From CAWCGU01 sp963838095 (lineage in GTDB: Bacteria > Actinomycetota > Thermoleophilia > Solirubrobacterales > 70-9), in assembly GCA_963838095.1 (NCBI GenBank), contig CAWIPO010000006.1, positions 434,001 through 498,000 on the forward strand: a stretch of DNA of 64,000 nt. The letters run 5' to 3'. Position numbers and translations under genes: made by a program. Positions 43,265-51,720 of this stretch are shown piece by piece (position 1 is the first letter of the stretch; the number at the start of each line of letters is the position of its first letter). The notes under the pieces are model-generated. The model had not been told where the DNA came from. It saw only the letters and a program-made list of their open reading frames with translations, and made no database searches.

Positions 43265-45027
43265 GGCCGCATCTCGTACGTCCCCGCCAGCCCGCGCACC
43301 TTCTCCCAAACGCCTTCGAAGCGCTCCGGGTCGGCGGCCGCCTTGCGCACGCCGGCAAGCGCCCACTCCTGCTGGGCGTCCGTCGAGGACGTCTTGCCGT
43401 GCAGCTCGACCGCGTATGCGGAGAAGTCGCGCACCAGCACGTCGAAGATCTGGTCCAGAGTGTCGGCCGCGAGCCCGGTCAGCGCCGCCTGCTCGCAGAT
43501 CAGCTGCCCGTAGGGGATCAGCGTGAACAGCTCCCCCAGCACGAGCAGGTAATCCAGGTCCTTCTGCTGCGCCTCGTCCGGCGGCGCCGTGCTCAGCAGC
43601 TCCTTCAGGCCCTCCGCCTGCTCGAGGAACCGAGCGACGTTCGGCACCTGCGCGAACTGCTCGTACGCCGCCCGCCAGTCGTGGAAGCGGATCTTGCTCA
43701 GGCCGCGCGCCGGCCCCTGGCGGAAGAGAAACTCGTCGTCGGCCGGGTCGTGGCGCACCGCCACCGGCTCGTACTCGCCCGGGTTGAACAGGTAGGCGGC
43801 CATGAACTTCAGCACCAGCGCCATGTTCACGTGCACCGTGCCCTCGAGCTTCGGCAGCGCGCGGATGTCGCGCGCCGCCATCTCGAAGTACATATCGCGC
43901 TCGAACCCCTTCGCCGCGATCACGTCCCAGAGCAGGTCGATCACCCGCTCGCCCTCGGTCGTCACCTTCATCTTCGTGATCGGGTTGTAGAGCAGGTAGC
44001 GCCGATCCTCGGGATGGGCAGAGCGCATGTAGTCGATCGCCCGCCGCGCGAACAGCTTCATCGCCACCAGCCGCGCGTACGCGTCGGTGAACGCCTGGCG
44101 GACGTGCGGGAAATCGGTCACCCGCATCCCGTACAGGACACGGGCGTCGGCGTGTGTGATCGCCTCGTACAGCGCGTGCTCGCAGATCCCGATCGAGGCG
44201 AAACCGAGGTTGAACTTGCCGATGTTGACCGTGTTCAGGGCGGCGTCAAAAGCGGCCGGCCCCGTGTGCAGCACGTCCTCCGGCCGCACCGGGTACTCGT
44301 GAAGCTCGAACTGGCTGACGTAGTTCTGCGAGTTGACAACGTTGCGGATCAGCTCGTAGTTGGACTGCTTGCTGTCGGCGGCGAAGAAGACGTAGCCCTC
44401 GGGCCCATCGATGTCCTCTCGGCGTCCGAACACCGACACCATCCCCGCCTCGTTGCCGTTGCCGATGTAGTACTTGCCGCCGCTCGCCCGGAAACTGCCC
44501 TCGCCGTCGGGCGTCAGCACCATGTCCGTGGAGTAGATGTCGGCGCCGTGCTCGCGCTCGGAGAGCCCGAAGGCGAAAATCGCCCCCGCGTCGAGCAGCT
44601 CGGCCGCCCGCGCCCGCGCCGCCTCGTTCTCGCTCTGCCAGATCGGCCCCAGCCCGAGGATCGAGACCTGCCACGTGTACCAGTACGCGAGCCCGTAGAA
44701 GGCCGTGATCTCGTTGAAGGCGCAGATCCGGTTCGTGTCCCAGCGCTTCTCGGCGCTGTCACCCGCGTTTGACGCAGGGGTCAGCAGGGTCGCGAAGATC
44801 CCCTCCCGGCCCTGGAACTCGATGAAGTCCGAGTACCAGACGTTCTCGCGGTCGGCGTCCTTGAGCGCCTTCTTGCCGCGCGACTCGAAGAAGTCGATCG
44901 TCGCCGCCATCAGCCGGCGCCCGGTGGCGTCGAGGTCGGAGCCGTCGTAGGTGCGTGGGTTCAGCAGAACGCCGTCGCCCGCCACCCGCTCGCCACTCGG
45001 CGCGGCGCGATCCTCGACGGTCGCCAT
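43261..45027 (-). CDS. Acyl-CoA dehydrogenase family protein (acyl-CoA oxidase-like)
   Basis: 588 aa, longer than short-chain ACADs, with the extended C-terminal domain. The core FAD fold is seen in FGLSEREHGADIYSTDMVL, FRASGGKYYIGNGNEAG, FNLGFASIGICEHALYEAI, the DARVLYGMRVTDFPHVRQAF segment and YNPITKMKVTTEGERVI. It should oxidise an acyl-CoA with FAD; the catalytic Glu was not assigned. It follows the secreted propeller gene by 14 nt, an unusual partner. The C-terminal half, FALRQ-like helices, suggests the acyl-CoA oxidase/ACAD9-like branch. Confidence 0.9.
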   Translation of the reverse strand: MATVEDRAAPSGERVAGDGVLLNPRTYDGSDLDATGRRLMAATIDFFESRGKKALKDADRENVWYSDFIEFQGREGIFATLLTPASNAGDSAEKRWDTNRICAFNEITAFYGLAYWYTWQVSILGLGPIWQSENEAARARAAELLDAGAIFAFGLSEREHGADIYSTDMVLTPDGEGSFRASGGKYYIGNGNEAGMVSVFGRREDIDGPEGYVFFAADSKQSNYELIRNVVNSQNYVSQFELHEYPVRPEDVLHTGPAAFDAALNTVNIGKFNLGFASIGICEHALYEAITHADARVLYGMRVTDFPHVRQAFTDAYARLVAMKLFARRAIDYMRSAHPEDRRYLLYNPITKMKVTTEGERVIDLLWDVIAAKGFERDMYFEMAARDIRALPKLEGTVHVNMALVLKFMAAYLFNPGEYEPVAVRHDPADDEFLFRQGPARGLSKIRFHDWRAAYEQFAQVPNVARFLEQAEGLKELLSTAPPDEAQQKDLDYLLVLGELFTLIPYGQLICEQAALTGLAADTLDQIFDVLVRDFSAYAVELHGKTSSTDAQQEWALAGVRKAAADPERFEGVWEKVRGLAGTYEMRP

Positions 45028-45041
45028 TCAGCCGGCGGCGC

Positions 45042-46325
45042 TCAGCGCAGCGTCTGCAGGAGGTTGGGGCGGATGTAGCCGACGCGGATCCGCTGCGGAT
45101 GGTCGCCGACGGGGATGCGCTTTATCTCTTTCCGCTTCCGATATGAGATCACCGAGATCCGGTCGCTGCCGCTCCAGGAAACGTAGCAGCGCTTTCCGTT
45201 CGAGCTGTTCGTGGACCAGTACGGCTTTTCGCCGCCGTGGATGATCTTGTACTTGAAGGTCCTGCGCGAGACGATTGCCGCGTAGTCGGACATCGTTCCG
45301 GCGACGCACAGCTTCGTCCCCGCCGAGTTCATCGCGATCCCGTGGTGCGCCGAGTCGAGCAGGTAGGCCTCGCGCGGGACTTCAGGTATCTCGTTCGGCA
45401 GCTCCGCGACCCGGGTCACCTTCTCCTTGCGAAGGTCGAACTCGACGAAGCCGTGGAAGAAGGAGACCTGGAAGTAAACGAACCTCTCGTCCGGCGACAG
45501 CGCCATCGGCCTCACCGCGGAGCTCATGCCCGGGTGCCCGGCCTCCTCCAGCTCCTGCCCCATGTCGTACTGCTTCAGGACCTCGCCGGTCCTCGGGTCG
45601 ACGATCAGGAACACCCGATCGCCCTTGCTCGAGTCGACCGTGGGGTCGTCGGAGGGCGTGTAGACGAGGCCGATGCTGGCGTGGTAGAGCCGCTTGCCGT
45701 CCTCCGAGTACGTGTTCTCGTGCGGGGAGTCGCCCGAGGCGAACCTGCCCACCTCTTCGCCCGTGTAGGTGTCGAGCAGGTGGACCACGTTCCCGGTCGA
45801 GGCGGAGACGGCGACCTGCTTGCCGTCGGGCGAGATCGCCATGTGATCCGATCGCTGGCCGTCGACGACGAAACGCCATACGACCTCGCCGGTCGCAAGC
45901 TCGATCCCGACGACGTCGCGCAGGCTCGGCCTCGAGACGATCAGCAGCTTGCCGTCGTTCGAGGTGTACATGTCGTCGACGAACTGGTCGTTGCCCTCGC
46001 CGACCAGCTCCCGGATCGCGAGGAAGTAGCCGAGTCGGACGGGATCGAGGTAGATCTCGAGCATCCGCTCCTCGATGTCCGGGATGATGTTGATCCGGCC
46101 GAGGTTCTTCAGGCTCTTCGGGTCGATGATGTCGGCCGTCCCCTCCCAGTTGTTGCCGACGAAGATCACCTCGCGCACCTTCGGAGCCTTACGGGGGCCG
46201 GAGCCAGGTGCGGTGGATGCCGTGGAGGTGACGCCGCCGAGCGCAACCGCAGCCGCAAGTGCGCACGCAGCGGCGCATCCGGCCACCCACGCACTCTTCG
46301 GGCACTCCCCATCCACGAGCTTCAC
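45042..46325 (-). CDS. Secreted YVTN/YncE-type beta-propeller protein
   Basis: 427 aa. Signal peptide (residues ~10-40, WVAGCAAACALAAAVALGGV). The remainder is a series of propeller blades with DGK/SPDG turns: DMYTSNDGKLLIVSRPS, HMAISPDGKQVAVSASTGNVVHLLDTYTGEEVG, MALSPDERFVYFQVSF and CYVSWSGSDRISVISY. Such propellers often bind ligands or act in redox or methylamine pathways, but here the role is unknown. It lies upstream of the acyl-CoA dehydrogenase in an apparent operon, and 19 nt after the lipoprotein gene. Confidence 0.87.
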   Translation of the reverse strand: MKLVDGECPKSAWVAGCAAACALAAAVALGGVTSTASTAPGSGPRKAPKVREVIFVGNNWEGTADIIDPKSLKNLGRINIIPDIEERMLEIYLDPVRLGYFLAIRELVGEGNDQFVDDMYTSNDGKLLIVSRPSLRDVVGIELATGEVVWRFVVDGQRSDHMAISPDGKQVAVSASTGNVVHLLDTYTGEEVGRFASGDSPHENTYSEDGKRLYHASIGLVYTPSDDPTVDSSKGDRVFLIVDPRTGEVLKQYDMGQELEEAGHPGMSSAVRPMALSPDERFVYFQVSFFHGFVEFDLRKEKVTRVAELPNEIPEVPREAYLLDSAHHGIAMNSAGTKLCVAGTMSDYAAIVSRRTFKYKIIHGGEKPYWSTNSSNGKRCYVSWSGSDRISVISYRKRKEIKRIPVGDHPQRIRVGYIRPNLLQTLR

Positions 46326-46344
46326 AGGGAGCTAAGGGTAGTGC

Positions 46345-47157
46345 CTAATTGCCCGGCGAGTAGTCGGTCAATTCTTCGCGGTCGCTGCCGCCGGAGACCG
46401 ACACCGCCAGCACCGGTCCGACGTCCTCTGCGTAGAACTTGAACTCGAGCACCTTCGGCTCCAGCGGGTTGGTGTCCTGCGTCATCAGCACCGGCGAGAA
46501 GTGCCCGAACGGCACCTCCGCCTGGGCGTCGAGGCTTACGATCGCGCCCTCGTCCTCCGCCTCGCCCTTGTAGTACTCCTGCCGGTAGGTCATTCCTGGC
46601 TGGGGATCGGCGGGGAGGATGATCCCGGCCTGCGCTCCGTCGACGCCCGCTTCGAAGGAGCCCGACTTCGACACCGGCTTCCCGTTCTCGTACTCGGTCG
46701 TGTCCTCGCCCATGTACCAGATGTTGCCGTCGGCGTCCTGCGCGTACCAGTCGTCGGTGACCTCCGTCGGCTCGCCGGTTGCGATATCGGTGACGACGTC
46801 TCGGACCACCCGCGCCTCAACCCCGTTCGCGATCTGCTTCGTCTTGTCGGTGACGGTGACGACGACCTTCTGGTCGGCGCCCTCCTGGTCGGTCTCGTGG
46901 TACGTCCAGCGGCTGCCGACCGTCATCGGCCAGTAGGGGTTGTCGATCTCGGTCGTGAACTCGGAGGGGTCGAGCTCGACCGTCTCGCTCCCCTGGGGCA
47001 GGTCCGACTCCACGCTCGCCCCGGCCGTCACCGTGGTGGTCGCGCCGTCCTCGCTGCCACAGGCGCTGACAGCGAGGACGGTCGTGACCATGAATCCGGC
47101 GATGCTCACAAGTCGCGTTGACACGACGGGGACGCTCGCCGATTCAGATGAGATCAA
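46345..47157 (-). CDS. Lipoprotein, paralogue of the upstream gene
   Basis: 270 aa. Signal peptide with lipobox VSAC (VLAVSACGSEDG). The extracytoplasmic domain shares its whole layout with the gene before it: DNPYWPMTVGSRWTYHETD, VTDKTKQIANGVEARVVRDVV, DDWYAQDADGNIWYMGEDT, EAGVDGAQAGIILPADP and a C-terminal VGPVLAVSVSGGS. The TTG start at 47157 overlaps the upstream stop by 4 nt; a GTG at 47124 would give a shorter signal. Family unnamed to me; probably a cell-surface partner of the two-component system regulon. Confidence 0.8.
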   Translation of the reverse strand: MISSESASVPVVSTRLVSIAGFMVTTVLAVSACGSEDGATTTVTAGASVESDLPQGSETVELDPSEFTTEIDNPYWPMTVGSRWTYHETDQEGADQKVVVTVTDKTKQIANGVEARVVRDVVTDIATGEPTEVTDDWYAQDADGNIWYMGEDTTEYENGKPVSKSGSFEAGVDGAQAGIILPADPQPGMTYRQEYYKGEAEDEGAIVSLDAQAEVPFGHFSPVLMTQDTNPLEPKVLEFKFYAEDVGPVLAVSVSGGSDREELTDYSPGN

Positions 47158-47927
47158 TGTGAGAACTTCACCAGCTCCTCACGGCCTGCGGCTCCGGAGA
47201 CGTCGAGCACCAGCACCGGGCCGACGTTCGGCGCGTACAGCTTGTACTCGAGGATCTCGGGGTGCAGGGGGGTGTAGTCCTTCGTCAACAGGACGTTGGA
47301 CGGGAAGTGCCCGGCGGGCACCTCGGCCTGCTCGTCGATGCTGAGGATCCTTGCCTGGTCCTCGGCCTCGCCCTTCAGGAACTCCTGGCGGTAGGTCATC
47401 CCGACCTTCGGATTGGCCGGGAGGATCACCCCGGCCTGGGCGCCGTCGACTCCGGCCTCCCAGGAACCGGCCGTGGAGACGACCTCGCCGTTCTTGTACT
47501 CGGCGGTCTCCTCACCCAGATACCAGAGGTTTCCCTTGGAGTCCTGGGCGTACCAATCGTCGGTGATCTCGACCGGATCGCCGCTGCCGACATCGGTGAC
47601 GACGTCGCGAACGACGCGCGCTTCGATCCCGTTCGCGATCGTCTTGGTCTTGTTCGTGACCTTGACCACGACGCGTTGCTTGTCGTTGCCGTCAAGCTCC
47701 CGGTAGACCCAGCGGTTGCCCGGCTTCATCGGCCAGTAGCGATTGTCGATCTTGGTCGAGAAATCGGCTGGGTCGAGGTTGACGGGCTCGCCTCCCTGCG
47801 GGAGGTTGGACCCGTTCGGGCCCTTCGCTGCACCGGCGCCGGCGACGCTGTAGACGGCGAGTGAGCCCGCCGCTGCAACGATGGCCAGCCCGATGACGAG
47901 CGGCTTGCGGAGTGCTGCGGTGATCAT
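47154..47927 (-). CDS. Secreted protein, paralogue of the downstream lipoprotein
   Basis: 257 aa. N-terminal hydrophobic segment (LVIGLAIVAAAGSLAVYSVA) without a lipobox Cys, then DNRYWPMKPGNRWVYRELDG, VTNKTKTIANGIEARVVRDVV, DDWYAQDSKGNLWYLGEET and the same C-terminal pattern as its neighbour, so the pair arose by tandem duplication; one copy is lipid-anchored, this one secreted or helix-anchored. Shine-Dalgarno GAGGAG precedes the ATG. Four 11-bp-spaced TGAG units lie 75-110 bp upstream, pointing to control by the adjacent response regulator. Confidence 0.8.
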   Translation of the reverse strand: MITAALRKPLVIGLAIVAAAGSLAVYSVAGAGAAKGPNGSNLPQGGEPVNLDPADFSTKIDNRYWPMKPGNRWVYRELDGNDKQRVVVKVTNKTKTIANGIEARVVRDVVTDVGSGDPVEITDDWYAQDSKGNLWYLGEETAEYKNGEVVSTAGSWEAGVDGAQAGVILPANPKVGMTYRQEFLKGEAEDQARILSIDEQAEVPAGHFPSNVLLTKDYTPLHPEILEYKLYAPNVGPVLVLDVSGAAGREELVKFSH

Positions 47928-48000
47928 CTGATCTCCTCTGGTCGGGCAACAGCTCTGCCGCTGCCGTGGACTCTTGCGGCGCCAGTTCTAGACGGGGCGA

Positions 48001-48040
48001 ATGAGGGTCCCGTGAGGTGGAGATGAGCTCAGGATGAGGG
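48001..48040. promoter_or_regulatory. Four TGAG direct repeats at exact 11-bp spacing
   Basis: TGAG begins at 48002, 48013, 48024 and 48035 (units ATGAGGG, GTGAGGT, ATGAGCT, ATGAGGG). One turn of helix per unit is the layout of OmpR/PhoB-type sites. It lies upstream of the secreted-pair operon and overlaps the last codons of the histidine kinase gene. Similar units occur at 50102-50143. Confidence 0.65.
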
Positions 48041-49399
48041 CAGCGAGATCCGCACCGTTGCGCCGCGGCCGCCATCGCTCGCCACCTGCACGCGCCCGCC
48101 GTGCGCCTTCGCGATCGCCTGCACGATCGACAGGCCGAGGCCGGCGCCACCGCCGGTGCGGCCCTCGTCGGCGCGCGCGAAGCGCTCGAACGCCTCGCGC
48201 TCGAAGCCGGCGGGGAATCCCGGTCCTTCGTCTGAGACCTCGAGCGAGAGCGTGCCGTTCTCGCGCCGGGCGGACAGCCTCACCTCGCCGCTTCCGTGCG
48301 CGAGCGCGTTGTCGACGAGGTTGCCGAGCGCCTGGTCCATGCGCAGGACGTCCAGCTCGCCTTGGAGATCGTCGGGTGCCTGCAGAACGAGCTCACGCCC
48401 TGCATCGCCGGCGCGGCGCTCGAAGCGCCCATGCACTCGCTCGAGCAGGGTGCGCACCTCGACGGGCTCGCGGTTGATCGGAAGCCGTCCCTGGTCCGAG
48501 CGTGCGATCACCAGCAGGTCCTCGGCCAGGCGGACCAGGCGCTCGACCTCCTCGATCGCCGACCGCACCGCGCTGCGGAGCTCCTCCTGCGTCCTTCCGG
48601 GGCGATTGGCCAGCTCCAGTTCGGCGCGCAGGACCGCGAGCGGAGTCCGCAGCTCGTGGCTTGCGTCGGCGACGAATACCCGCTCTCGCTCGAGCGACGC
48701 CTCGAGACGGTCCAGCATCGTGTTCAGGGTCTCGCCGAGGCGGCGGATCTCGTCCTCGGCCTGTGGAATCGGCAACCGCTCCCCGCTGCGCTCGAGGGTG
48801 ATCTCACCCGCCCGCTTGGTCATCGCCTCCACCGGGGCCATCGACCTCGTCGCGAGCAGGTAGCCCAGTCCCGAAGCGAGAATGAGCGCGATCGGCCCGC
48901 CGATCAGGAAGGCGCTGGCGATTCCCGCCAGCGCCTCGTCGCGGTCCTCGGTCGAGGTCCCGGCGATGACCACCAGCCTCCCGTCGTCGCTCGCCACCGG
49001 CTGCGCCAGGATCCGGGCCGGGCCGTCCAGGCCCGGGACCGGATGGTCGTCGATGAACACCGCCCCCTCGGTCGCCTGCTCCACCTGCTCGGGGCTGATC
49101 GCGGCTCCGACGCTCGGGGCCAAGGTGGAAGCGAGCACCTCGCCGTCGGGATCGACGATCTGCGAGAACCCGCCCTCGCTCTCGAACAGCCCTCCGGAGA
49201 GCTCCGGCGGCGCCTCACCGGAGAGCACCACGAGCTGGGCCAGATCGACCGCCCGGTTCTCGAGACCGTCGTCGATCGTCCCGGTCAGCTCGCTGGACAC
49301 GTACAAATAGACGAACGACCCCGCCAGCACAAGCACGAGCGTCATCGCCGCCGCGAAGGCCGCGGTCAGCCGCGCTCGAATCGACAGCCGGTCAAGCAT
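48029..49399 (-). CDS. Sensor histidine kinase with HAMP domain
   Basis: 456 aa. TM1 ~11-33, extracytoplasmic sensor (~34-160), TM2 ~161-183, HAMP (~184-235, EITLERSGERLPIPQAEDEIRR), dimerisation/phosphoacceptor helix with His248 in VFVADASHELRTPLAVL, and a catalytic ATPase domain (N-box DQALGNLVDNALAHG, G1 DEGPGFPAGFE, G2 GGAGLGLSIVQAIAKAHGG). Autophosphorylates and passes phosphate to the response regulator encoded 6 nt upstream. The signal is unknown. Confidence 0.95.
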   Translation of the reverse strand: MLDRLSIRARLTAAFAAAMTLVLVLAGSFVYLYVSSELTGTIDDGLENRAVDLAQLVVLSGEAPPELSGGLFESEGGFSQIVDPDGEVLASTLAPSVGAAISPEQVEQATEGAVFIDDHPVPGLDGPARILAQPVASDDGRLVVIAGTSTEDRDEALAGIASAFLIGGPIALILASGLGYLLATRSMAPVEAMTKRAGEITLERSGERLPIPQAEDEIRRLGETLNTMLDRLEASLERERVFVADASHELRTPLAVLRAELELANRPGRTQEELRSAVRSAIEEVERLVRLAEDLLVIARSDQGRLPINREPVEVRTLLERVHGRFERRAGDAGRELVLQAPDDLQGELDVLRMDQALGNLVDNALAHGSGEVRLSARRENGTLSLEVSDEGPGFPAGFEREAFERFARADEGRTGGGAGLGLSIVQAIAKAHGGRVQVASDGGRGATVRISLPSS

Positions 49400-49405
49400 C
49401 CTGGG

Positions 49406-50080
49406 TTACCCGGGCTTGCGCAGCCGGTAGCCGGCACCGCGGACCGTCTCGATGCTGTCCACGCCGAATGGCCGGTCGATCTTCTCGCGCAGGTAGCGGA
49501 CGTATACGTCGACGACGTTCGAGCGGTTCTCGTATTCGTAGTCCCAGGCGTGCTCGAGGAGCTGGAACCGCGTCAGCACCTGTCCCGGGCGGCGCATGAA
49601 CACCTCCAGCAGCGCGAACTCCTTCGTCGAGAGCGAGATCTCCTCCTCGCCGCGCCATACCTGGCGGGTGGCCGGGTCGAGCCGCAGGTCCCCGACCTCG
49701 ATCACGACCGGGCGCTCCGCCGGCCCGCGGCGGGCGAGCGCGCGCAGGCGGGCGAGCAGCTCGGCGAACGAGAACGGCTTCACCAGGTAGTCGTCGGCGC
49801 CGTTGTCGAGGCCGGCGACGCGGTCCTCGACCGCATCCCTCGCCGTCAGCATCAGAACCGGGGCCCAGACTCCCTCATCGCGAAGCCGGCGGCAGGTCTC
49901 GAACCCGTCGATCCCCGGCAACATCACGTCGAGGACGATCGCGTCGTACTCGGTGGCCTCGGCTCGCCACAGCGCGTCCTCGCCGCGATCGAGCAGGTCC
50001 ACCGCCATCCCCTCCTCACGAAGGCCGCGGCGAATCAGCCCAGCCATCTTCAGCTCATCTTCGACGACGAGAATCCTCAT
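49406..50080 (-). CDS. OmpR-family response regulator
   Basis: 224 aa. Receiver domain with acidic pocket VVEDELK, phosphoacceptor Asp51 (DAIVLDVMLPGIDG), Thr in VLMLTARDAV and Lys in VKPFSFAELLARL; C-terminal winged-helix of the OmpR type (LSTKEFALLEVFMRRPGQVLTR, SNVVDVYVRYLREKI). First gene of the RR-kinase pair. It is divergent from a PepSY gene, with 11-bp-spaced TGAG units between them, so autoregulation is likely. Confidence 0.96.
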   Translation of the reverse strand: MRILVVEDELKMAGLIRRGLREEGMAVDLLDRGEDALWRAEATEYDAIVLDVMLPGIDGFETCRRLRDEGVWAPVLMLTARDAVEDRVAGLDNGADDYLVKPFSFAELLARLRALARRGPAERPVVIEVGDLRLDPATRQVWRGEEEISLSTKEFALLEVFMRRPGQVLTRFQLLEHAWDYEYENRSNVVDVYVRYLREKIDRPFGVDSIETVRGAGYRLRKPG

Positions 50081-50101
50081 TGGGGAATGGTCTCAGCAAA
50101 C

Positions 50102-50143
50102 GATGAGAGTGAGATGAGAGACAGCTCTCATCGTCATTTCATC
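50102..50143. promoter_or_regulatory. Paired 11-bp repeats in the divergent RR/PepSY promoter
   Basis: GATGAGAG at 50102-50109 and 50113-50120 (11-bp period), followed by the reverse motif CTCATC at 50127-50132 and TTCATC at 50138-50143 (also 11 bp). The two halves face opposite directions, as expected for a dimer controlling both the RR-kinase operon and the PepSY gene. It starts 22 bp from the RR start codon. Confidence 0.65.
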
Positions 50144-50204
50144 AGCGAGAGCTAGAAAAGGTGCCGCAGACCTCCGGAATCAAGGAAACAGCAGGAGGCA
50201 TGGG

Positions 50205-50558
50205 ATGGAGTTCAACCGAAAGACAGTCGCAATCAGCGCCACGGCTGCCGCTCTGGCGGCTGCTGGTGTCGGCGCTGCAATCGCGGTCGGCGGCAACAGC
50301 GGTGAGGCAGAGGAGCAGGTGACCGGATCGGCCGCCGCCAAGGCCGAGGCCGCCGCACTCGAGGCAGTCGGTGGCGGCACGGTGCTCGAGGCCGAGTACC
50401 AGGAGAGCGGCAGCGAAGGCTTCTATGAGGTCGAGGTGCAGCGTCCGGACGGCTCGCAGGTCGAGGTCTACGTCGACGCCAACTTCGACACCGTCGGCCA
50501 AGCGGGCGACGACGACACCGGGTCCGAGGAGGACGAGTCCGGCGCCGAGGACGAGTAA
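50205..50558 (+). CDS. PepSY-domain-like exported protein with acidic tail
   Basis: 117 aa. Signal peptide or anchor (residues 6-30, TVAISATAAALAAAGVGAAIAV), then a PepSY-like alpha+beta unit (KAEAAALEAVGGGTVLEAEYQES, FYEVEVQRPDGSQVEVYVDANFDTVG) and an Asp/Glu-rich end. PepSY proteins often modulate proteases or act with two-component systems. The Shine-Dalgarno GGAGG lies 8 nt upstream. Divergent from the response regulator and probably its target. Confidence 0.87.
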   Translation: MEFNRKTVAISATAAALAAAGVGAAIAVGGNSGEAEEQVTGSAAAKAEAAALEAVGGGTVLEAEYQESGSEGFYEVEVQRPDGSQVEVYVDANFDTVGQAGDDDTGSEEDESGAEDE

Positions 50559-50599
50559 CGCCTCGGAGATTCACCAACTCGCCGGCTGCGATCCGCGAC

Positions 50600-50785
50600 T
50601 TATCCCCGGGGCGGGTTGCGGATCGCGCCGACGAGCCCCAGCATCACCAGCGCGACGATCGCCAGCGACAGCACCACCGCGAGGTCGATCCCATTCTGGG
50701 CCGCGACCACGACCGTGGCTGCAGCGAAGACGACGCAGAAGAGCAGCCCACTGGCGAGCGCGAACGTACGCAGCAGCGGGTCCAT
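50600..50785 (-). CDS. Small two-helix membrane protein
   Basis: 61 aa. Two hydrophobic segments (LASGLLFCVVFAAATVVVAA and LAVVLSLAIVALVMLGLVGA) with a short hydrophilic link QNGID and a basic tail. Its ATG overlaps the stop codon of the rhomboid gene by one base (TGATG), so it is translationally coupled to it. Function unknown; it may be a partner or adaptor of the protease. Confidence 0.6.
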   Translation of the reverse strand: MDPLLRTFALASGLLFCVVFAAATVVVAAQNGIDLAVVLSLAIVALVMLGLVGAIRNPPRG

Positions 50786-51657
50786 CAGCTCACCGGCCGT
50801 GGCGGTGCGCGGCGATGTACAAAGAGCTTGATCGCCGCCAGCCCGAAGGCGAAGCCGCCGACGTGAGCGAGGTAGGCGACTCCACCCTCGCCTGAGACGT
50901 CGGTGCCGAGCTGGTCGATTAGCGGCAGGAACTGGAGCACGAGCCAGATCCCGAGCATGATCAGCGCCGGGATTTCGACGAAGGTGATGAAGAAGACGAG
51001 GAAGATCAGCGTCAGCACTCGCGCGTGCGGATGCAACAACGCGTATCCACCCAGCACCCCCGCGATCGCGCCGCTGGCGCCGATCGTCGGCACGGTCGAC
51101 TCCGGGTCCAGCAGCGACTGCGCGTACACCGCCACCAGCCCGGCCAGCAGGTAGAAGAGCAGGAAGCGCGGCCGGCCCATCGAGTCCTCGATGTTGTTGC
51201 CGAAGACCCAGAGGAAGAGCATGTTGAACGCTGCGTGAAGGAGCCCGGCGTGGAGGAACATCGAGGTCAGGATCGTCACCCACCAGGGAACGGCGTCGAG
51301 CGGAACAAGTGGCGCCCCTTGGCGCCGCTCCAGTGCCTGGGCCTGCGCGAACTCGCGCGTGCCCTCGCAGACCACCTCGGTTTCGGGGCGGCCCAGTGAC
51401 AGCAGGTCGCTGCCCTGCGACAGCACCACGCCAACCGCGCACTCGTCGCCGGGGTGAAGCAGCCGGTATGGGATCGCTCCCAACTCCAGTGTCGCCTGAT
51501 CAGACTCCGGAACCCCGAGCTCGCGCAGCTCTGGCGACGAGTAGTCATCGGACGAGAGCGTCGCCTGCCACAGGAAGACGAACACGTTGATCGCGATCAA
51601 CACCACCGTCACGATCGGGAAGCGCACGGTGGGGAGGTTGTCTCTGAGGGGGATCAA
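50785..51657 (-). CDS. Rhomboid-family intramembrane serine protease
   Basis: 290 aa with six or more membrane segments. Rhomboid hallmarks: TSMFLHAGLLHAAFNMLFLW (HxxxN), the catalytic Ser195 in PTIGASGAIAGVLGG and His265 in AYLAHVGGFAFGL, spaced as in rhomboids. A ~60-residue loop after TM1 (residues ~35-100) is long. It cleaves membrane-embedded substrates; the substrate is unknown. The downstream small membrane gene is coupled. Confidence 0.93.
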   Translation of the reverse strand: MIPLRDNLPTVRFPIVTVVLIAINVFVFLWQATLSSDDYSSPELRELGVPESDQATLELGAIPYRLLHPGDECAVGVVLSQGSDLLSLGRPETEVVCEGTREFAQAQALERRQGAPLVPLDAVPWWVTILTSMFLHAGLLHAAFNMLFLWVFGNNIEDSMGRPRFLLFYLLAGLVAVYAQSLLDPESTVPTIGASGAIAGVLGGYALLHPHARVLTLIFLVFFITFVEIPALIMLGIWLVLQFLPLIDQLGTDVSGEGGVAYLAHVGGFAFGLAAIKLFVHRRAPPRPVS

Positions 51658-51720
51658 GGCCGCCGGACTCTAAGGCGGCTCGATATCCTAGTTTTCAGAT
51701 CGGATTTAGAGCGATTCTCC

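Noticed and set aside
48296..50155. Plus-strand frame of 619 codons
   Set aside because: Antisense to the histidine kinase and response regulator, both with all expected motifs.
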